Shown one piece after another: positions 17,642-29,509 of a stretch of 56,490 nt of DNA. This DNA comes from Thermotogota bacterium ADurb.Bin062. Lineage in GTDB: Bacteria > Thermotogota > Thermotogae > MWEM01. How positions within the stretch are numbered: position 1 is the stretch's first letter; each line of letters starts with the position of its first letter. The notes below the pieces were generated by a model. The model saw nothing but the letters and a program-made list of their open reading frames with translations. It made no database searches and was not told where the DNA came from. The position numbers and the translations under genes were made by a program. The stretch is taken from assembly GCA_002071085.1 (NCBI GenBank), contig MWEM01000014.1, forward strand, positions 1 to 56,490, in the 5' to 3' direction.

Positions 17642-17970
17642 CGACCGGTCACCTCCGTTTGACGCACGCTTTGGAGGGCTTCGTTCTCTTCTGAGTTCGC
17701 CAAGTCAGCGGCCAAACCGGACTTCCCGCGCTGCACGATCCTGGTGAGGATAAAATGCTTATCACGGCTGAGGGGACGACACTCTTGCGCTTCGATCACG
17801 TCACCGACGTGGCATATCTCTTCTTCGTCATGGACTTTGTACTTTTTGGTTCTCTTCACTTTTTTCGAGGTGAGCGTGTCTTTGACGTAACGAACCGTAC
17901 TGACCACAACGGTTTTCTGCATCTTGTCGCTCACCACCGTTCCTTCTATCTTCCTCGACATCCTCCTCAC
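17638..17970 (-). CDS. rpsQ: 30S ribosomal protein S17, extended C-terminus
   Basis: The S17 core ([20 protein letters not shown] to [17 protein letters not shown]) is followed by about 30 extra residues. Elongated S17 is known from Thermotoga relatives, a weak lineage hint. The GTG at 17970 is used here. An ATG at 17961 is equally possible, and both are tightly abutted to the ribosome binding site. Confidence 0.94.
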   Translation of the reverse strand: MRRMSRKIEGTVVSDKMQKTVVVSTVRYVKDTLTSKKVKRTKKYKVHDEEEICHVGDVIEAQECRPLSRDKHFILTRIVQRGKSGLAADLANSEENEALQSVRQTEVTGR

Positions 17971-17976
17971 CCTCCC

Positions 17977-18177
17977 TTACTTCTGTGAAGCGAGCTCTCG
18001 TTCGGTCAGAATGGTTTTGATCCTAGCGATATCCCTTTTGACCGATTTCATCTTGTTGGTATTGTCTAATTGTTTCAAGGCTAATTGGAAGCGTAGGTTC
18101 ATCAGGTCTTTTTTTAACGCCTCCATCTTTTGTACCAGCTCCTGGTCCGTCAGACCTCTAATCTCCTGAGCCTTCAC
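17977..18177 (-). CDS. rpmC: 50S ribosomal protein L29
   Basis: 66-residue two-helix protein with LTDQELVQKMEALKKDLMNL and RDIARIKTILTERE. It sits at the tunnel exit. GTG start at 18177, with GGAGGTGA overlapping the end of rplP. Confidence 0.96.
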   Translation of the reverse strand: MKAQEIRGLTDQELVQKMEALKKDLMNLRFQLALKQLDNTNKMKSVKRDIARIKTILTERELASQK

Positions 18178-18179
18178 AA

Positions 18180-18602
18180 TTATTCACCTCCAATGGCATG
18201 TCTTGCGACGATCTTCGTTAAGATTGGAAGTTTTGCAGAGGCCTTTCTCAAGGCAGCTTTGGCTAGGTCGTCGGGAACTCCTTCGATCTCGAAAAGGATT
18301 CTACCGGGTTTGACGACGGCGACCCACTTTTCGACGTTTCCCTTCCCCTTGCCCATTCTGGAATCCGCCGCTCTTTGAGACACGGGCTTGTCGGGAAAGA
18401 TACGGATTACAACCTTACCCGAACGTTTCACCGTGCGAACCATCGCAACGCGGCAGGCCTCGATCTGTCGGGCGGTTACCCAGTGTGGTTCCAACGCTTT
18501 GAGCCCCCAGTCTCCGATTTCGACGGTCGCTCCACCTTTGGCCTTCCCCTGCATGCGCCCCCGCTGTTGCTTTCTATATTTCACTCTTTTCGGCATTAAC
18601 AT
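18180..18602 (-). CDS. rplP: 50S ribosomal protein L16
   Basis: 140 residues: [16 protein letters not shown] start, [20 protein letters not shown] and the [20 protein letters not shown] stretch near the A-site tRNA elbow. GGAGGAAAAGACC precedes the ATG. A second ATG lies two codons on. Confidence 0.97.
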   Translation of the reverse strand: MLMPKRVKYRKQQRGRMQGKAKGGATVEIGDWGLKALEPHWVTARQIEACRVAMVRTVKRSGKVVIRIFPDKPVSQRAADSRMGKGKGNVEKWVAVVKPGRILFEIEGVPDDLAKAALRKASAKLPILTKIVARHAIGGE

Positions 18603-18677
18603 GGTCTTTTCCTCCTATTCACAAGAAATCGCTGCTAAGGAAACGCTCTTCCCTTCTCGCGCGGCGAGGGCGCCTCG

Positions 18678-19349
18678 CTAGTTGGTGACGTCTCCGTGGT
18701 AAATCCACACTTTGACCCCGATGATGCCGGTTTTGGTCCTCGCCTGTGCGAACCCGTAATCGATGTCGGCGCGCAGCGTCTGTAGAGGAATCCGACCTTC
18801 GCGATACCACTCGGTCCGCGCGATCTCGGCCCCGCCTAACCGACCCGCTACCATCACTTTGATGCCAAGGGCCTTGTTCATCATGGCGTTTTTCATCACG
18901 CGTTTCATCGCTCGCTTGTGGGTAGTTCTCTTTTCTATCAGCGCGGCCACGTTTTCGGCGACCAATTGGGCAACTACTTCGGGTGTTTTAATCTCCTTGA
19001 TGTTGATGATGACCTCGCGTTTGGTCAGGTCATGAATCTCGTTTCGGATTTCGGTGATCTCCGCACCTTTTTTCCCAATCAGAATCCCGGGTTTAGCGGT
19101 CGCTATCGTGACGATCATCTTGTTCAGACTCGGCCGTTCGATCTTGACCTCGTCGATATCGCCGCTCGCCTCAACGGTCTGGCCATTTCGCAGTTTCAAT
19201 TTATATCTTCTTTTAGAAATATGGTTTCTGACGGCTTGGTCCTCTATCAAGAGCTCGGAGTAGCGCTTGCCGCCAAACCATACCGATTGCCAATCTTTGG
19301 ATACTCCTAAACGAAAGCCTCTCGGGTGGACTTTTTGACCCACGGTCAC
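18678..19349 (-). CDS. rpsC: 30S ribosomal protein S3
   Basis: About 223 residues with the KH domain ([20 protein letters not shown]) and the mRNA-entry C-terminal domain. Three in-frame GTG codons (19355, 19349, 19343) compete. GAGGT is best spaced for 19349, while 19343 would give the family N-terminus [13 protein letters not shown]. The 75-bp gap to rplP shows no gene. Confidence 0.95.
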   Translation of the reverse strand: MTVGQKVHPRGFRLGVSKDWQSVWFGGKRYSELLIEDQAVRNHISKRRYKLKLRNGQTVEASGDIDEVKIERPSLNKMIVTIATAKPGILIGKKGAEITEIRNEIHDLTKREVIINIKEIKTPEVVAQLVAENVAALIEKRTTHKRAMKRVMKNAMMNKALGIKVMVAGRLGGAEIARTEWYREGRIPLQTLRADIDYGFAQARTKTGIIGVKVWIYHGDVTN

Positions 19350-19365
19350 AATCACCTCTCTCAGT

Positions 19366-19779
19366 TTATTCTGATGCTTTGGATTGGTCTTGCACGACCA
19401 CCGTAATATGACTCATCCGTTTTTGCAGGATGTCTGCCCTACCTCTACCTCTCGGCCATACCCTCTTCATCCTGGGGCCGTCGTTGACGAAAGCTTCGGA
19501 TACGATCAGGTGGTCGACGGAAAGCTGAAAGTTGTGTTCCGCGTTCGCCACTGCGGACTTCAGCAGCTTCAGCACGATTCTGGCCGGTTTTTGAGGGGAC
19601 AGCTCGAGGATCGTGAACGCTTTGTCCACCTTTTGGCCACGTATGGTATTGACGATCGATCTGGCCTTGCGCGGGGAAAGCCTAAGATGCTTCGCGGTCG
19701 CCGCCGCCTCGATGACGGGGGTTTCGCGTTCGCGCTCTTTCCTTTCGGCGTGGAATATAGAACGTTTAGCGTGCGCCAT
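19366..19779 (-). CDS. rplV: 50S ribosomal protein L22
   Basis: 137 residues. The core begins at [20 protein letters not shown] and ends in the conserved [19 protein letters not shown]. About 22 charged residues ([10 protein letters not shown]) precede the core, more than is usual. Confidence 0.96.
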   Translation of the reverse strand: MAHAKRSIFHAERKERERETPVIEAAATAKHLRLSPRKARSIVNTIRGQKVDKAFTILELSPQKPARIVLKLLKSAVANAEHNFQLSVDHLIVSEAFVNDGPRMKRVWPRGRGRADILQKRMSHITVVVQDQSKASE

Positions 19780-19793
19780 AGACAGTCACTCCT

Positions 19794-20078
19794 CTACCTT
19801 ACTTCGCCTTTTTTGGCTTTTTTATCGGCATGGCCACCGAATCGTCTCGTATAAGAGAACTCTCCCAGCTTGTGTCCGACCATGTTTTCGGAAACGTAGA
19901 CCGGGATATGTTTGATACCGTTGTACACGGCCACCGTGTGTCCGACCATCTCGGGAATTATCGTTGAGGCCCTGCTCCAGGATTTGATAACTTCCTTCCT
20001 TCCCGCCTGGTTCAACTCCCGGATCTTTTTCAACAGTTTCGGATGGACAAAGGGGCCTTTTTTCGTTGATCTGCTCAT
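19794..20078 (-). CDS. rpsS: 30S ribosomal protein S19
   Basis: 94 residues: [19 protein letters not shown] start and [17 protein letters not shown]. It contacts A- and P-site elements with S13. Confidence 0.97.
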   Translation of the reverse strand: MSRSTKKGPFVHPKLLKKIRELNQAGRKEVIKSWSRASTIIPEMVGHTVAVYNGIKHIPVYVSENMVGHKLGEFSYTRRFGGHADKKAKKGEVR

Positions 20079-20096
20079 CTTTCCTACCCCCTCCTA

Positions 20097-20930
20097 TTAT
20101 TTTTTGGTTCTTCGGCGAACGATGAACTTGTCGGAATTGCGTTTTCCTCTTCGGGTCTTATACCCTTTGGCCGGCGTACCCCAAGGGCTCTGCGGTTGTT
20201 TGCCGCCCTTGGCCTTCCCTTCTCCGCCTCCCATAGGGTGGTCGCACGGGTTCATCGTCATCCCGCGAACGGTTGGCCGAATGCCCAGTCGGCGCTTTCT
20301 CCCCGCTTTTCCGTGGACGACGTTCGAGTTGTCCTCGTTACCCACCGTACCGACAGTAGCGTAACAGGCTTCTCTGACCTTGCGAAGTTCTCCGGACGGC
20401 ATTTTCAAGAGCGCGAAGCCGCCCTCTTTCGCCATGATCTGAACGGAACTGCCCGCGGATCGGCTGATCTGGGCGCCTTTACCGGGGACGAACTCCACCG
20501 CGTGCACCAAAGTCCCAACCGGTATGCGCTGTAGGGGTAAAGCGTTTCCCAAGCGAATTTCCGCATCCGGGCCGCTCATCAATTCGTCGCCGACCTTCAA
20601 ATCTCTCGGAGCGAGGATATAGCGTTTTTCTCCATCTTTGTAGACGAGCAATGCGATACGGGCGCTGCGGTTCGGGTCGTATTCGATAGACTTCACTTTC
20701 GCCGGGATGCCGGTCTTGTTTCTTCTAAAGTCGATGATGCGATACTGTCTCTTCTGACCGCCGCCCTGATGACGCGTCGTGATCCGACCGTGATGGTTTC
20801 GGCCCGCTTTGCTTTTCAACGGTTCGAGCAGAGTCTTTTCCGGCTTCGTGTTTTTCGTCAACTCCGAAAAGTCCGGAAGAACCGTGAAACGTCGGCTGGG
20901 GGTAGTCGGTTTGTATCGTTTAAGTCCCAT
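20097..20930 (-). CDS. rplB: 50S ribosomal protein L2
   Basis: 277-residue core protein near the peptidyl transferase centre. Segments [20 protein letters not shown] and [20 protein letters not shown] carry the conserved His in the family loop. GGGGAGAGATCT before the ATG. Confidence 0.98.
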   Translation of the reverse strand: MGLKRYKPTTPSRRFTVLPDFSELTKNTKPEKTLLEPLKSKAGRNHHGRITTRHQGGGQKRQYRIIDFRRNKTGIPAKVKSIEYDPNRSARIALLVYKDGEKRYILAPRDLKVGDELMSGPDAEIRLGNALPLQRIPVGTLVHAVEFVPGKGAQISRSAGSSVQIMAKEGGFALLKMPSGELRKVREACYATVGTVGNEDNSNVVHGKAGRKRRLGIRPTVRGMTMNPCDHPMGGGEGKAKGGKQPQSPWGTPAKGYKTRRGKRNSDKFIVRRRTKK

Positions 20931-20949
20931 AGATCTCTCCCCTTTCTAC

Positions 20950-21249
20950 CTATCGAAGACTCTGAAGCTCGGGTATCGAATAACCGTCCACGAGTTTCAC
21001 AACGGCTTTTTTCCAGCCGCGGGTCTTTCCCCGCGTCACGCCCCGCTTCTTCGGTTTTGGTTTCACGTTCAAGATGTTCACCTTGTCTACCCGGACGTTA
21101 TAGATCTTCTCTATGACAGACTTCACCATATATTTGTTGGCGTCGGTGTGGACTTCGAAGGTGTACTTGCTATCTCCCATCATAAACGTGGTCTTCTCTG
21201 TAATGATCGGGCGCAGTAGAACATCCATATCGGTCAATCTAACGGACAT
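20950..21249 (-). CDS. rplW: 50S ribosomal protein L23
   Basis: 99 residues: [20 protein letters not shown] and the basic loop [20 protein letters not shown] chose ATG 21249, which overlaps the last 11 bp of rplD and uses a GGAGGTG lying inside rplD. The open frame extends further to 21276 without a site. L23 is the docking point for SRP and trigger factor. Confidence 0.95.
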   Translation of the reverse strand: MSVRLTDMDVLLRPIITEKTTFMMGDSKYTFEVHTDANKYMVKSVIEKIYNVRVDKVNILNVKPKPKKRGVTRGKTRGWKKAVVKLVDGYSIPELQSLR

Positions 21250-21919
21250 TGCCGAGCACCTCCTCAATTTTGGCAACCGTGCCTTTCGTCAAGATCAGCT
21301 TTTCGTGGTTGATGATGTCGAAGACATTTAGACCATCGATACAGACCTCTCCTTCGGGTAGGCCCGGGTTGTCCGCGATGATTACTTTCGTTTTGGGTAA
21401 GTTCTTTCCGGACTTAAGAACGTTTTCATAGGCGACCTTTTTGTACGGCAGCACGAACAGAGTTTTCAGGCCGGTCAATTCGAACTTGTCCAAAAGTTCT
21501 TTCAGTTCTTTGGTCTTGGGGGCCTTCATCGTCAAATCCTCCAAGACGATGAGGTTTCCCTCTTGAAAACGGACACTGAGGGCTGATTTCAACGCGTCTC
21601 GTTTCATTTTTTTGTTCAGTTTTTTGCTCCAATCCCTCGGTTTCGGACCGAACGCCACGCCTCCGTGTCTATGGTGCGGGCTCCTCAATGTCCCTTGACG
21701 AGCTCTGCCTGTATGCTTTTGCGGAAAGGGCTTTCTGCCGGTTCCGGCCACTTCCGCTCTAGTCTTCGTACAAGCCGTTCCCTGTCGTCTGTTGGCGAGC
21801 TGCATATCGATATATCGAAATAACAGGTCTTTGTTCGGGGTCACGTTGAAAATATCGTCCCGTAGGGTCAAGTCGCCAACTTGCCGTCCGCTGAGGTCGA
21901 GAACTTTAATGTCTGCCAC
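21239..21919 (-). CDS. rplD: 50S ribosomal protein L4
   Basis: 226 residues. The tunnel-loop region has [20 protein letters not shown] and [19 protein letters not shown]. Starts at GTG with GGAGGAG upstream. In many bacteria L4 regulates the S10 operon. No L4 leader element could be recognised by eye before rpsJ. Confidence 0.97.
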   Translation of the reverse strand: MADIKVLDLSGRQVGDLTLRDDIFNVTPNKDLLFRYIDMQLANRRQGTACTKTRAEVAGTGRKPFPQKHTGRARQGTLRSPHHRHGGVAFGPKPRDWSKKLNKKMKRDALKSALSVRFQEGNLIVLEDLTMKAPKTKELKELLDKFELTGLKTLFVLPYKKVAYENVLKSGKNLPKTKVIIADNPGLPEGEVCIDGLNVFDIINHEKLILTKGTVAKIEEVLGNVR

Positions 21920-21944
21920 AATGGCTCCTCCTTCCTAACTGTAT

Positions 21945-22586
21945 TTACTTCGCCTTCTTAAGGTTCACCCTCACCGCTTTTCTCAGCATAATCAGACCGC
22001 CGGGCGCACCCGGGACGGCCCCCCTGAGGGCGATGAGATTGTTTTCCACGTCGATGCGCACGATCTCCAAGTTGTGCACGGTCACGCGTTCGTTTCCATA
22101 GCGTCCGGCCATCTTCTTCCCGGGAAAGGTCCGCCCGGGATAGGTATGCTGACCGGTGCTTCCGGCCTCTCGGTGAAACTTCGACCCGTGGGAAGCTTCT
22201 CCCCCGCTGAAGTTCCATCTCTTCATCACTCCCGTCGTCCCTCGACCTTTGGTAATCCCGATGACGTCGACCTTCTGCCCGAGTTCGAATAGGCCGAGGT
22301 TCAACTCTTGCCCGAGTTGATAATCGTCAGGATTGTCCACCCTGATCTCTCTCAGGTACCGCATAGGCCTCACGTTCGCCTTTTTGAAGTGCCCTTTCAT
22401 CGGTTTGATCGTGCTTCTTTCTTTCTTCTCCTCAAACCCGATCTGTATCGCGTCGTACCCGTCGATCGCCTTCACCTTTTTCTGACACACAAAACACGGT
22501 CCAGCCTGAATGACCGTCACCGGAACCGACTCGTTCCCTTTGTAAATCCTGGTCATCCCGATCTTTTTCCCTAACAACCCGCTCAT
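21945..22586 (-). CDS. rplC: 50S ribosomal protein L3
   Basis: 213 residues: GLLGKKIGMTRIYKGNESVP start, KGRGTTGVMKRWNFSGGEAS and HGSKFHREAGSTGQHTYPGR. GGAGGTG precedes the ATG. Confidence 0.97.
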   Translation of the reverse strand: MSGLLGKKIGMTRIYKGNESVPVTVIQAGPCFVCQKKVKAIDGYDAIQIGFEEKKERSTIKPMKGHFKKANVRPMRYLREIRVDNPDDYQLGQELNLGLFELGQKVDVIGITKGRGTTGVMKRWNFSGGEASHGSKFHREAGSTGQHTYPGRTFPGKKMAGRYGNERVTVHNLEIVRIDVENNLIALRGAVPGAPGGLIMLRKAVRVNLKKAK

Positions 22587-22607
22587 TTGAGCACCTCCAT
22601 CGGTTCA

Positions 22608-22916
22608 CTAAGACTTAATCTCGACATCGACCCCTGCGGGAAGGTCAACTTTCATGAGAGCTTCCACCGTTTTCGGACTGGGGTTTAAAATGTCTATGAG
22701 CCTTTTGTGTACTCTTTTTTCGAAATGTTCTCTTGAATCTTTATGTATATGCGGCGATCGTAATACGCAATAAATCGATCTTTCAGTCGGTAACGGAACC
22801 GGACCTAAAACCTTCGCCTGTGTCGTCTTGACGATATCTACGATCTTTTTTGCCGATTGGTCCAATAGCTCGTGATCATAAGCCTTTAACCGGATTCTGA
22901 TCCGCTGCGATGCCAT
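22608..22916 (-). CDS. rpsJ: 30S ribosomal protein S10
   Basis: 102 residues: [40 protein letters not shown] and [21 protein letters not shown]10 also partners NusB in antitermination. It follows tuf across a gap with a perfect hairpin. Confidence 0.97.
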   Translation of the reverse strand: MASQRIRIRLKAYDHELLDQSAKKIVDIVKTTQAKVLGPVPLPTERSIYCVLRSPHIHKDSREHFEKRVHKRLIDILNPSPKTVEALMKVDLPAGVDVEIKS

Positions 22917-22941
22917 CTATTGCTTCCCTCCTCTTTCCTGA

Positions 22942-22968
22942 ACGAAGGAGAGCGCGGCTCTCCTTCGT
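22942..22968 (-). other. Perfect 12-bp hairpin between tuf and rpsJ
   Basis: ACGAAGGAGAGC (22942-22953), a GCG loop and GCTCTCCTTCGT (22957-22968) form an uninterrupted 12-bp stem. On the transcribed strand it is followed by a purine-rich run, not a T-tract, so it is not a classic terminator. It may protect the abundant tuf message, mark a processing site, or lower read-through into rpsJ. Confidence 0.7.
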
Positions 22969-22979
22969 AGAATGGTGTG

Positions 22980-24176
22980 CTATGCGATTACTTGCGCGAT
23001 AACTCCGGAACCGACCGTTTTTCCGCCTTCGCGGACGGCAAAACGCTGCCCTTGTTCCATCGCTACCGGTTTGATCAATTTGATTTCCATAACGAGGTTG
23101 TCGCCTGGCATAACCATTTCGACGCCTTCGCCCAAGTCGACGATCTCACCGGTGATGTCGGCCGTCTGCATATAGAACTGAGGCCGGTAGCCTTTGGAGA
23201 AGGGTTTGTGTCGGCCGCCTTCGTTTTGTTTCAACACGTAAATGTTCGCTTTGAAATGGTTGTGAGGGGTGATGGATCCGGGTTTGGCCAAGACTTGACC
23301 TCGCTCCACCTCATCCTTTTTGGTGCCACGGAGCAAGCAGCCCACGTTGTCTCCGGCGATCCCGGCGTCCAAAATCTTGCGGAACATCTCGACACCGGTC
23401 ACGACGGTCTTCTGCGTGGGGCGCAGGCCGACGATCTCGATATCTTCGCCGGTCTTGATGATGCCGCGCGTAATTCTTCCGGTCACGACGGTTCCTCTAC
23501 CCGTGATCGTGAAGATGTCTTCGACCGGCATCAAGAAGGGCTTGTCGCTTTCTCTCTTGGGTTCGGGGATGTGTTCGTCGCAGGCTTTCATCAATTCAAG
23601 GATCTTCTGGTTCCATTTATTGTTGATGTCGTTCGATTCCAAAGCCAACAAAGCGGAACCTCTCACAACCGGGACATCGTCTCCGGGGAAATCGTATTTG
23701 TTCAGGAGGTCTCGCACTTCCATCTCCACGAGATCCACGAGCTCCTCGTCGTCGACGGCGTCCACTTTATTTAAGAACACCACGATGGCCGGGACGTTGA
23801 CCTGTCTGGCCAACAACACGTGCTCGCGGGTTTGGGGCATCGGACCGTCTGTCGCAGCAACGACGAGGATCGCGCCGTCCATCTGTGCAGCGCCGGTGAT
23901 CATATTTTTGATATAGTCGGCGTGACCCGGGCAGTCGATGTGGGCGTAATGCCGATTTTCCGTTTGATACTCCACGTGGGTCACGTTGATCGTGATGCCC
24001 CTGGCCTTCTCTTCGGGGGCTTTGTCGATTTGATCAAACGGGATAAAATCGGCGGTGCCTCCCATGCTGAGCGTCTTGGTGATCGCGGCCGTCAAGGTCG
24101 TTTTCCCATGGTCGATATGGCCGATCGTTCCAATGTTTAGATGTGGTTTATTCCTGGTAAACTTCTCTTTTGCCAT
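22980..24176 (-). CDS. tuf: Elongation factor Tu
   Basis: 398 residues; delivers aminoacyl-tRNA to the ribosome. G-domain motifs GHIDHGKT (19-26), DCPGHADY and NKVD are intact, followed by domains II and III ([25 protein letters not shown]). It lies between fusA and rpsJ, with GAGGAGGT before the ATG. Confidence 0.98.
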   Translation of the reverse strand: MAKEKFTRNKPHLNIGTIGHIDHGKTTLTAAITKTLSMGGTADFIPFDQIDKAPEEKARGITINVTHVEYQTENRHYAHIDCPGHADYIKNMITGAAQMDGAILVVAATDGPMPQTREHVLLARQVNVPAIVVFLNKVDAVDDEELVDLVEMEVRDLLNKYDFPGDDVPVVRGSALLALESNDINNKWNQKILELMKACDEHIPEPKRESDKPFLMPVEDIFTITGRGTVVTGRITRGIIKTGEDIEIVGLRPTQKTVVTGVEMFRKILDAGIAGDNVGCLLRGTKKDEVERGQVLAKPGSITPHNHFKANIYVLKQNEGGRHKPFSKGYRPQFYMQTADITGEIVDLGEGVEMVMPGDNLVMEIKLIKPVAMEQGQRFAVREGGKTVGSGVIAQVIA

Positions 24177-24213
24177 TCGAATCTTACCTCCTCGGTTAAA
24201 TGATTGTGCTTGT

Positions 24214-26283
<2,070 letters not shown>

Positions 26284-26313
26284 CACAGACCCTCCGTCAT
26301 TCTCGCGGAGTCA

Positions 26314-26781
26314 TTACCATTTGAAGTGCGCAAATGCTCTGTTCGCCTCGGCCATTTTATGTGTGTCTTCGCGTTTCTTCACGGCGTTGCCGGTGTTCTC
26401 GTAAGCGGCCAAGATCTCTTCCGAAAGGCGCGTTTTCATCGGGCGACCTTTTTTAGAACGCGAGGCCTTGATCAACCACCGAATGCCCAGAGAGGCCTTT
26501 CGGCGCTCGGTCACCTCGACCGGAACTTGATATGTCGCGCCGCCGACGCGTCGCGGTTTTACCTCGACGACCGGTTGTATGTTATCCATCGCCTTTTTAA
26601 AGACTTCGAGCGGTTCCTTCCCCGTTTTTTCACGAATCACGTCGAAGGCGCCGTAGACGACTTTTTGCGCGACCGCTTTCTTCCCGTCCCACATAATAGA
26701 ATTGATCAGACGGGTGACCATCAGGTCATTGTACAACGGGTCAGGTATCGTTTCTCGTATCTCGGATCTTCTTCTTCTCAT
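26314..26781 (-). CDS. rpsG: 30S ribosomal protein S7
   Basis: 155 residues: [37 protein letters not shown] and the C-terminal [16 protein letters not shown]7 nucleates the 16S 3' domain. GGGGAG before the ATG. Confidence 0.97.
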   Translation of the reverse strand: MRRRRSEIRETIPDPLYNDLMVTRLINSIMWDGKKAVAQKVVYGAFDVIREKTGKEPLEVFKKAMDNIQPVVEVKPRRVGGATYQVPVEVTERRKASLGIRWLIKASRSKKGRPMKTRLSEEILAAYENTGNAVKKREDTHKMAEANRAFAHFKW

Positions 26782-26802
26782 TCCATACTCCCCTTTACCC
26801 CA

Positions 26803-27174
26803 TCACTTAGGGGTTTTCGCTCCGTACTTGGATCTGGACTGTCTCCTGGCTTCTACCCCTGCCGAGTCAAGCGGTCCCCTGATGATTTTATAACGAATCC
26901 CAGGTAGGTCTCTAACACGGCCCCCGCGGATCAACACGACGGAGTGCTCCTGCAAATTGTGTCCCTCGCCCGGTATATAAGCGGTAATCTCCGTTCCGTG
27001 AGACAGTCGGATTCTCGCGATCTTTCGCAATGCGGAGTTGGGTTTCTTCGGAGTCATCGTGGTCACACGCACGCACACACCGCGCTTCTGCGGGTTCCCG
27101 GCCAGCGCGGGAGCCTTCGACTTGGTGATGACCTTCGCTCTCCCTTTCCTCACTAATTGGTTGATTGTTGGCAT
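26803..27174 (-). CDS. rpsL: 30S ribosomal protein S12
   Basis: 123 residues: [11 protein letters not shown] start, [15 protein letters not shown] and [16 protein letters not shown], the decoding-site segments linked to streptomycin response. First gene of the ribosomal cluster. No ribosome binding site lies next to the ATG. AAAGGAGG is about 37 bases upstream, with a small GAAGGA/TCCTTC hairpin between. Confidence 0.97.
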   Translation of the reverse strand: MPTINQLVRKGRAKVITKSKAPALAGNPQKRGVCVRVTTMTPKKPNSALRKIARIRLSHGTEITAYIPGEGHNLQEHSVVLIRGGRVRDLPGIRYKIIRGPLDSAGVEARRQSRSKYGAKTPK

Positions 27175-27238
27175 TAAAAAGATGAAGGAAACCTTCTCCT
27201 TCCAGCCCTCCTTTCGGCTTCTTTAATAAATACGGCGT

Positions 27239-27268
27239 ATTGTACAATTAAAGCGGGCGCGTTGTCAA
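27239..27268 (-). promoter_or_regulatory. Sigma-70-type promoter of the ribosomal cluster
   Basis: On the minus strand, TTGACA (27263-27268), an 18-bp spacer and TACAAT (27239-27244) precede rpsL by about 65 bp. The -35 box lies inside the loop of the terminator hairpin of the upstream electron-transfer operon. Confidence 0.8.
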
Positions 27269-27280
27269 CCGCACCCGCTT
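27251..27280 (-). terminator. Terminator hairpin of the NuoEF operon
   Basis: AAGCGGG (27251-27257) pairs with CCCGCTT (27274-27280), with a further inner GCG/CGC pairing. On the minus strand the stem is followed by TTTAATT. It comes 29 bp after the end of the last electron-transfer gene and shares its DNA with the rpsL promoter. Confidence 0.65.
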
Positions 27281-27308
27281 ACTCTAATTAAAATTTACCT
27301 ATTCGCCA

Positions 27309-28943
27309 TTATAAAGTTACTATTGATCCGGCCTTCCGCTTTTTTGGCTTTTCATAGACGCAGACCGGGCACGGTTCTTTTCGGATGTGCCTTAAAAATT
27401 CTTCGCGGAAGTTTTCGATAATCGATCGCAAGGGCATCGGCACCGCCTGCCCCAAACCGCAGAACGACGTTTCTTCCATCGTGTCCGCGAGGCTCAGCAG
27501 GAGGTCCAAATCACTTTCTTTCCCTTTACCCTTAGAGATCGAATCCAAAATCGACACGGCCAATCGGGTTCCCTCGCGGCAGGGGGTGCACTTTCCGCAC
27601 GACTCGTGCTCGAAGAACTCCATCGCCACTTTCGCGGCTTCCACGGCGCAGGTGTCCGTATCCATCGCCAGGATGACCCCGGAACCGATCGAGACGCCGA
27701 GCTTCCCCGAATCGAAGTCCAATTTGACGTTCAGCTGATCCGGGCGGACGAACGTGCCGGCCGTTCCGCCGGTTTGCACCATCTTCAGGTCTTTGCCACC
27801 GGGTAAGCCTCCGCCGTAACGGTAGACGAGATCGTAAGCGGTGGTTCCCATCGGGACCTCCACGAGCCCCCGATTTCGTATGTTGCCAACCAAGGTGAAG
27901 ACCTTCGTTCCCGAAGAGGACGCGGTCCCAATCTTCTTGAAGGCCTTCGGGCCGTTCAAGATAATCCATGGCACGTTCGCGAACGTCTCGACGTTGTTGA
28001 CCACGGTCGGTTTCTGATACAGTCCCGCGACGGGGGGGTAGGGCGGTTTGAACCTCGGACGGCCGGGTTTGCCTTCGATCGATTCGATGAGCGCGGTTTC
28101 TTCGCCGCAGATGTAGGCTCCGGCGCCCAAACGAATGGTCAGATCGAAACTGAAGGCAGTTCCGAGGATGTTCTGTCCCAGAAATCCCCACTCGTAGGCA
28201 TCCTGTATGGCTCGGTTCAGGTTATCGATAGAGCCGTAGTACTCGCCCCGGATGTAGATATACCCTTTTGAGGCCCCCACGCTGTAACCGGCGATCGCCA
28301 TCGCTTCGATCACCGAGTGCGGGTCCCCTTCCATAATCAACCGGTCCTTGAAGGTGCCTGGTTCTCCCTCGTCAGCGTTACACAGGATATACTTCACATC
28401 GGAGTCGGTCTGGGCTGTGAACTCCCACTTTCTTCCCGTGGGAAATCCCGCGCCTCCACGGCCTTTGAGGCCGCTCTCCTTGAGGATATCGATAACATCC
28501 TTCGGTTTCATCGCGCTCAGAACCTTTCCGAGTGCCATATACCCGTCTCGGGCGATATACTCCTCGATCTGGAGCGGATCGATGACCCCGACGTTCCGCA
28601 ATACGATGCGGGTTTCGACCGTCATCGCGTCTTCTTTCGGGAGGTCCTTCTTGATGATCTCTTCGTCGATCATCAGGGCAGAAACGGCCCTGCCTTTCAA
28701 AAGGTGCTCGGAAACCACCCTTTCCACGTCTTCTTTGGAGCGAACCTCATAATAGATACCGTCGGGAAAGATCGACACGAGCACGCCCTCTCGATAGATG
28801 CCAAGCGAGCCGGTCTCTAGCACGTCCACCATCGAATCCAGGTTGTACCGGTGGACCAGCTCCTGAAAGAGTTCCTTGTAATAACGGGCTCCTTTCAAAA
28901 TGCTGCCGGAGTCCACGGAGACCAAGACGGTTTGAGCTTTCAT
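27309..28943 (-). CDS. NuoF/HydB-like subunit with cysteine-free N-terminal domain
   Basis: 544 residues. The flavin/NADH core is intact: GRGGAGFPTGRKW, NADEGEPGTFKDR and GAGAYICGEETALIESIEGK. So is the 4Fe-4S motif ESCGKCTPCREG with the distal Cys in FCGLG. The N-terminal thioredoxin-like domain aligns without gaps to that of the 620-residue paralogue, but all five of that paralogue's cysteines are replaced (Ser9, Ser14, Tyr18, Ser46, Tyr50). The C-terminal two-cluster ferredoxin domain is also missing. It overlaps the NuoE-like gene before it by 4 bp. I infer a flavin subunit whose electron exit differs from the paralogue. Confidence 0.88.
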   Translation of the reverse strand: MKAQTVLVSVDSGSILKGARYYKELFQELVHRYNLDSMVDVLETGSLGIYREGVLVSIFPDGIYYEVRSKEDVERVVSEHLLKGRAVSALMIDEEIIKKDLPKEDAMTVETRIVLRNVGVIDPLQIEEYIARDGYMALGKVLSAMKPKDVIDILKESGLKGRGGAGFPTGRKWEFTAQTDSDVKYILCNADEGEPGTFKDRLIMEGDPHSVIEAMAIAGYSVGASKGYIYIRGEYYGSIDNLNRAIQDAYEWGFLGQNILGTAFSFDLTIRLGAGAYICGEETALIESIEGKPGRPRFKPPYPPVAGLYQKPTVVNNVETFANVPWIILNGPKAFKKIGTASSSGTKVFTLVGNIRNRGLVEVPMGTTAYDLVYRYGGGLPGGKDLKMVQTGGTAGTFVRPDQLNVKLDFDSGKLGVSIGSGVILAMDTDTCAVEAAKVAMEFFEHESCGKCTPCREGTRLAVSILDSISKGKGKESDLDLLLSLADTMEETSFCGLGQAVPMPLRSIIENFREEFLRHIRKEPCPVCVYEKPKKRKAGSIVTL

Positions 28944-29443
28944 ACTCCCGCCTCCCCTCTGGCGCGATAGTCGGCCAAGATTTCGGCGACACGGTCTACG
29001 GTCAGGTTACCATAGAACTCGTCGTTGATCATAATCACCGGCCCGACGCCGCACAAACCGAGGCAGCCGGTTTTTTCCAAAGTGAACAGACCGTCCTCCG
29101 TGGTCCCTCCGAAACCGACTTTCAGTTCTTTGAATAGGGCGTCGATGATCTGCGAGCCTCCGGTGACGTGGCAAGGCAAGCTGTTGCAGACGCGGATGAC
29201 GTATTTTCCGCGCAACTTCGTAGAGAACATCGTGTAGAAGGTGAGCACCTCGTAGACTTTCGAGAGCGGCACCTTCAGCCGTTCGGCGACGAGCTCCGCC
29301 GCCTCTGAGGGAACAAAGTTTTGGTACACGTCCTGCACTCTATGTAAGCAGTTGAGAAGGATATCGCCCTCTTCCAGGCTCTGTTCCTTTTCGACCGCTT
29401 CGATAATCTCTCTCACTTTTTCCAAGGTCTGATCCACAACCAC
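28940..29443 (-). CDS. NuoE/HydC-like [2Fe-2S] subunit
   Basis: 167 residues. Helical N-terminus, then a thioredoxin-like domain with the four cluster ligands in VCNSLPC and TGCLGLC. Family segment VYEVLTFYTMFSTKLRGKY is present. GTG start after GGAGGTG. It is coupled to the cysteine-free NuoF gene, so the two probably form a heterodimer. Confidence 0.92.
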   Translation of the reverse strand: MVVDQTLEKVREIIEAVEKEQSLEEGDILLNCLHRVQDVYQNFVPSEAAELVAERLKVPLSKVYEVLTFYTMFSTKLRGKYVIRVCNSLPCHVTGGSQIIDALFKELKVGFGGTTEDGLFTLEKTGCLGLCGVGPVIMINDEFYGNLTVDRVAEILADYRARGEAGV

Positions 29444-29509
29444 GGTACACCTCCCTGAAATCTGTTTTTGTGTTCTTTAGCTGCTCTTTCGCCCGTAGAA
29501 CGGCGCGCC

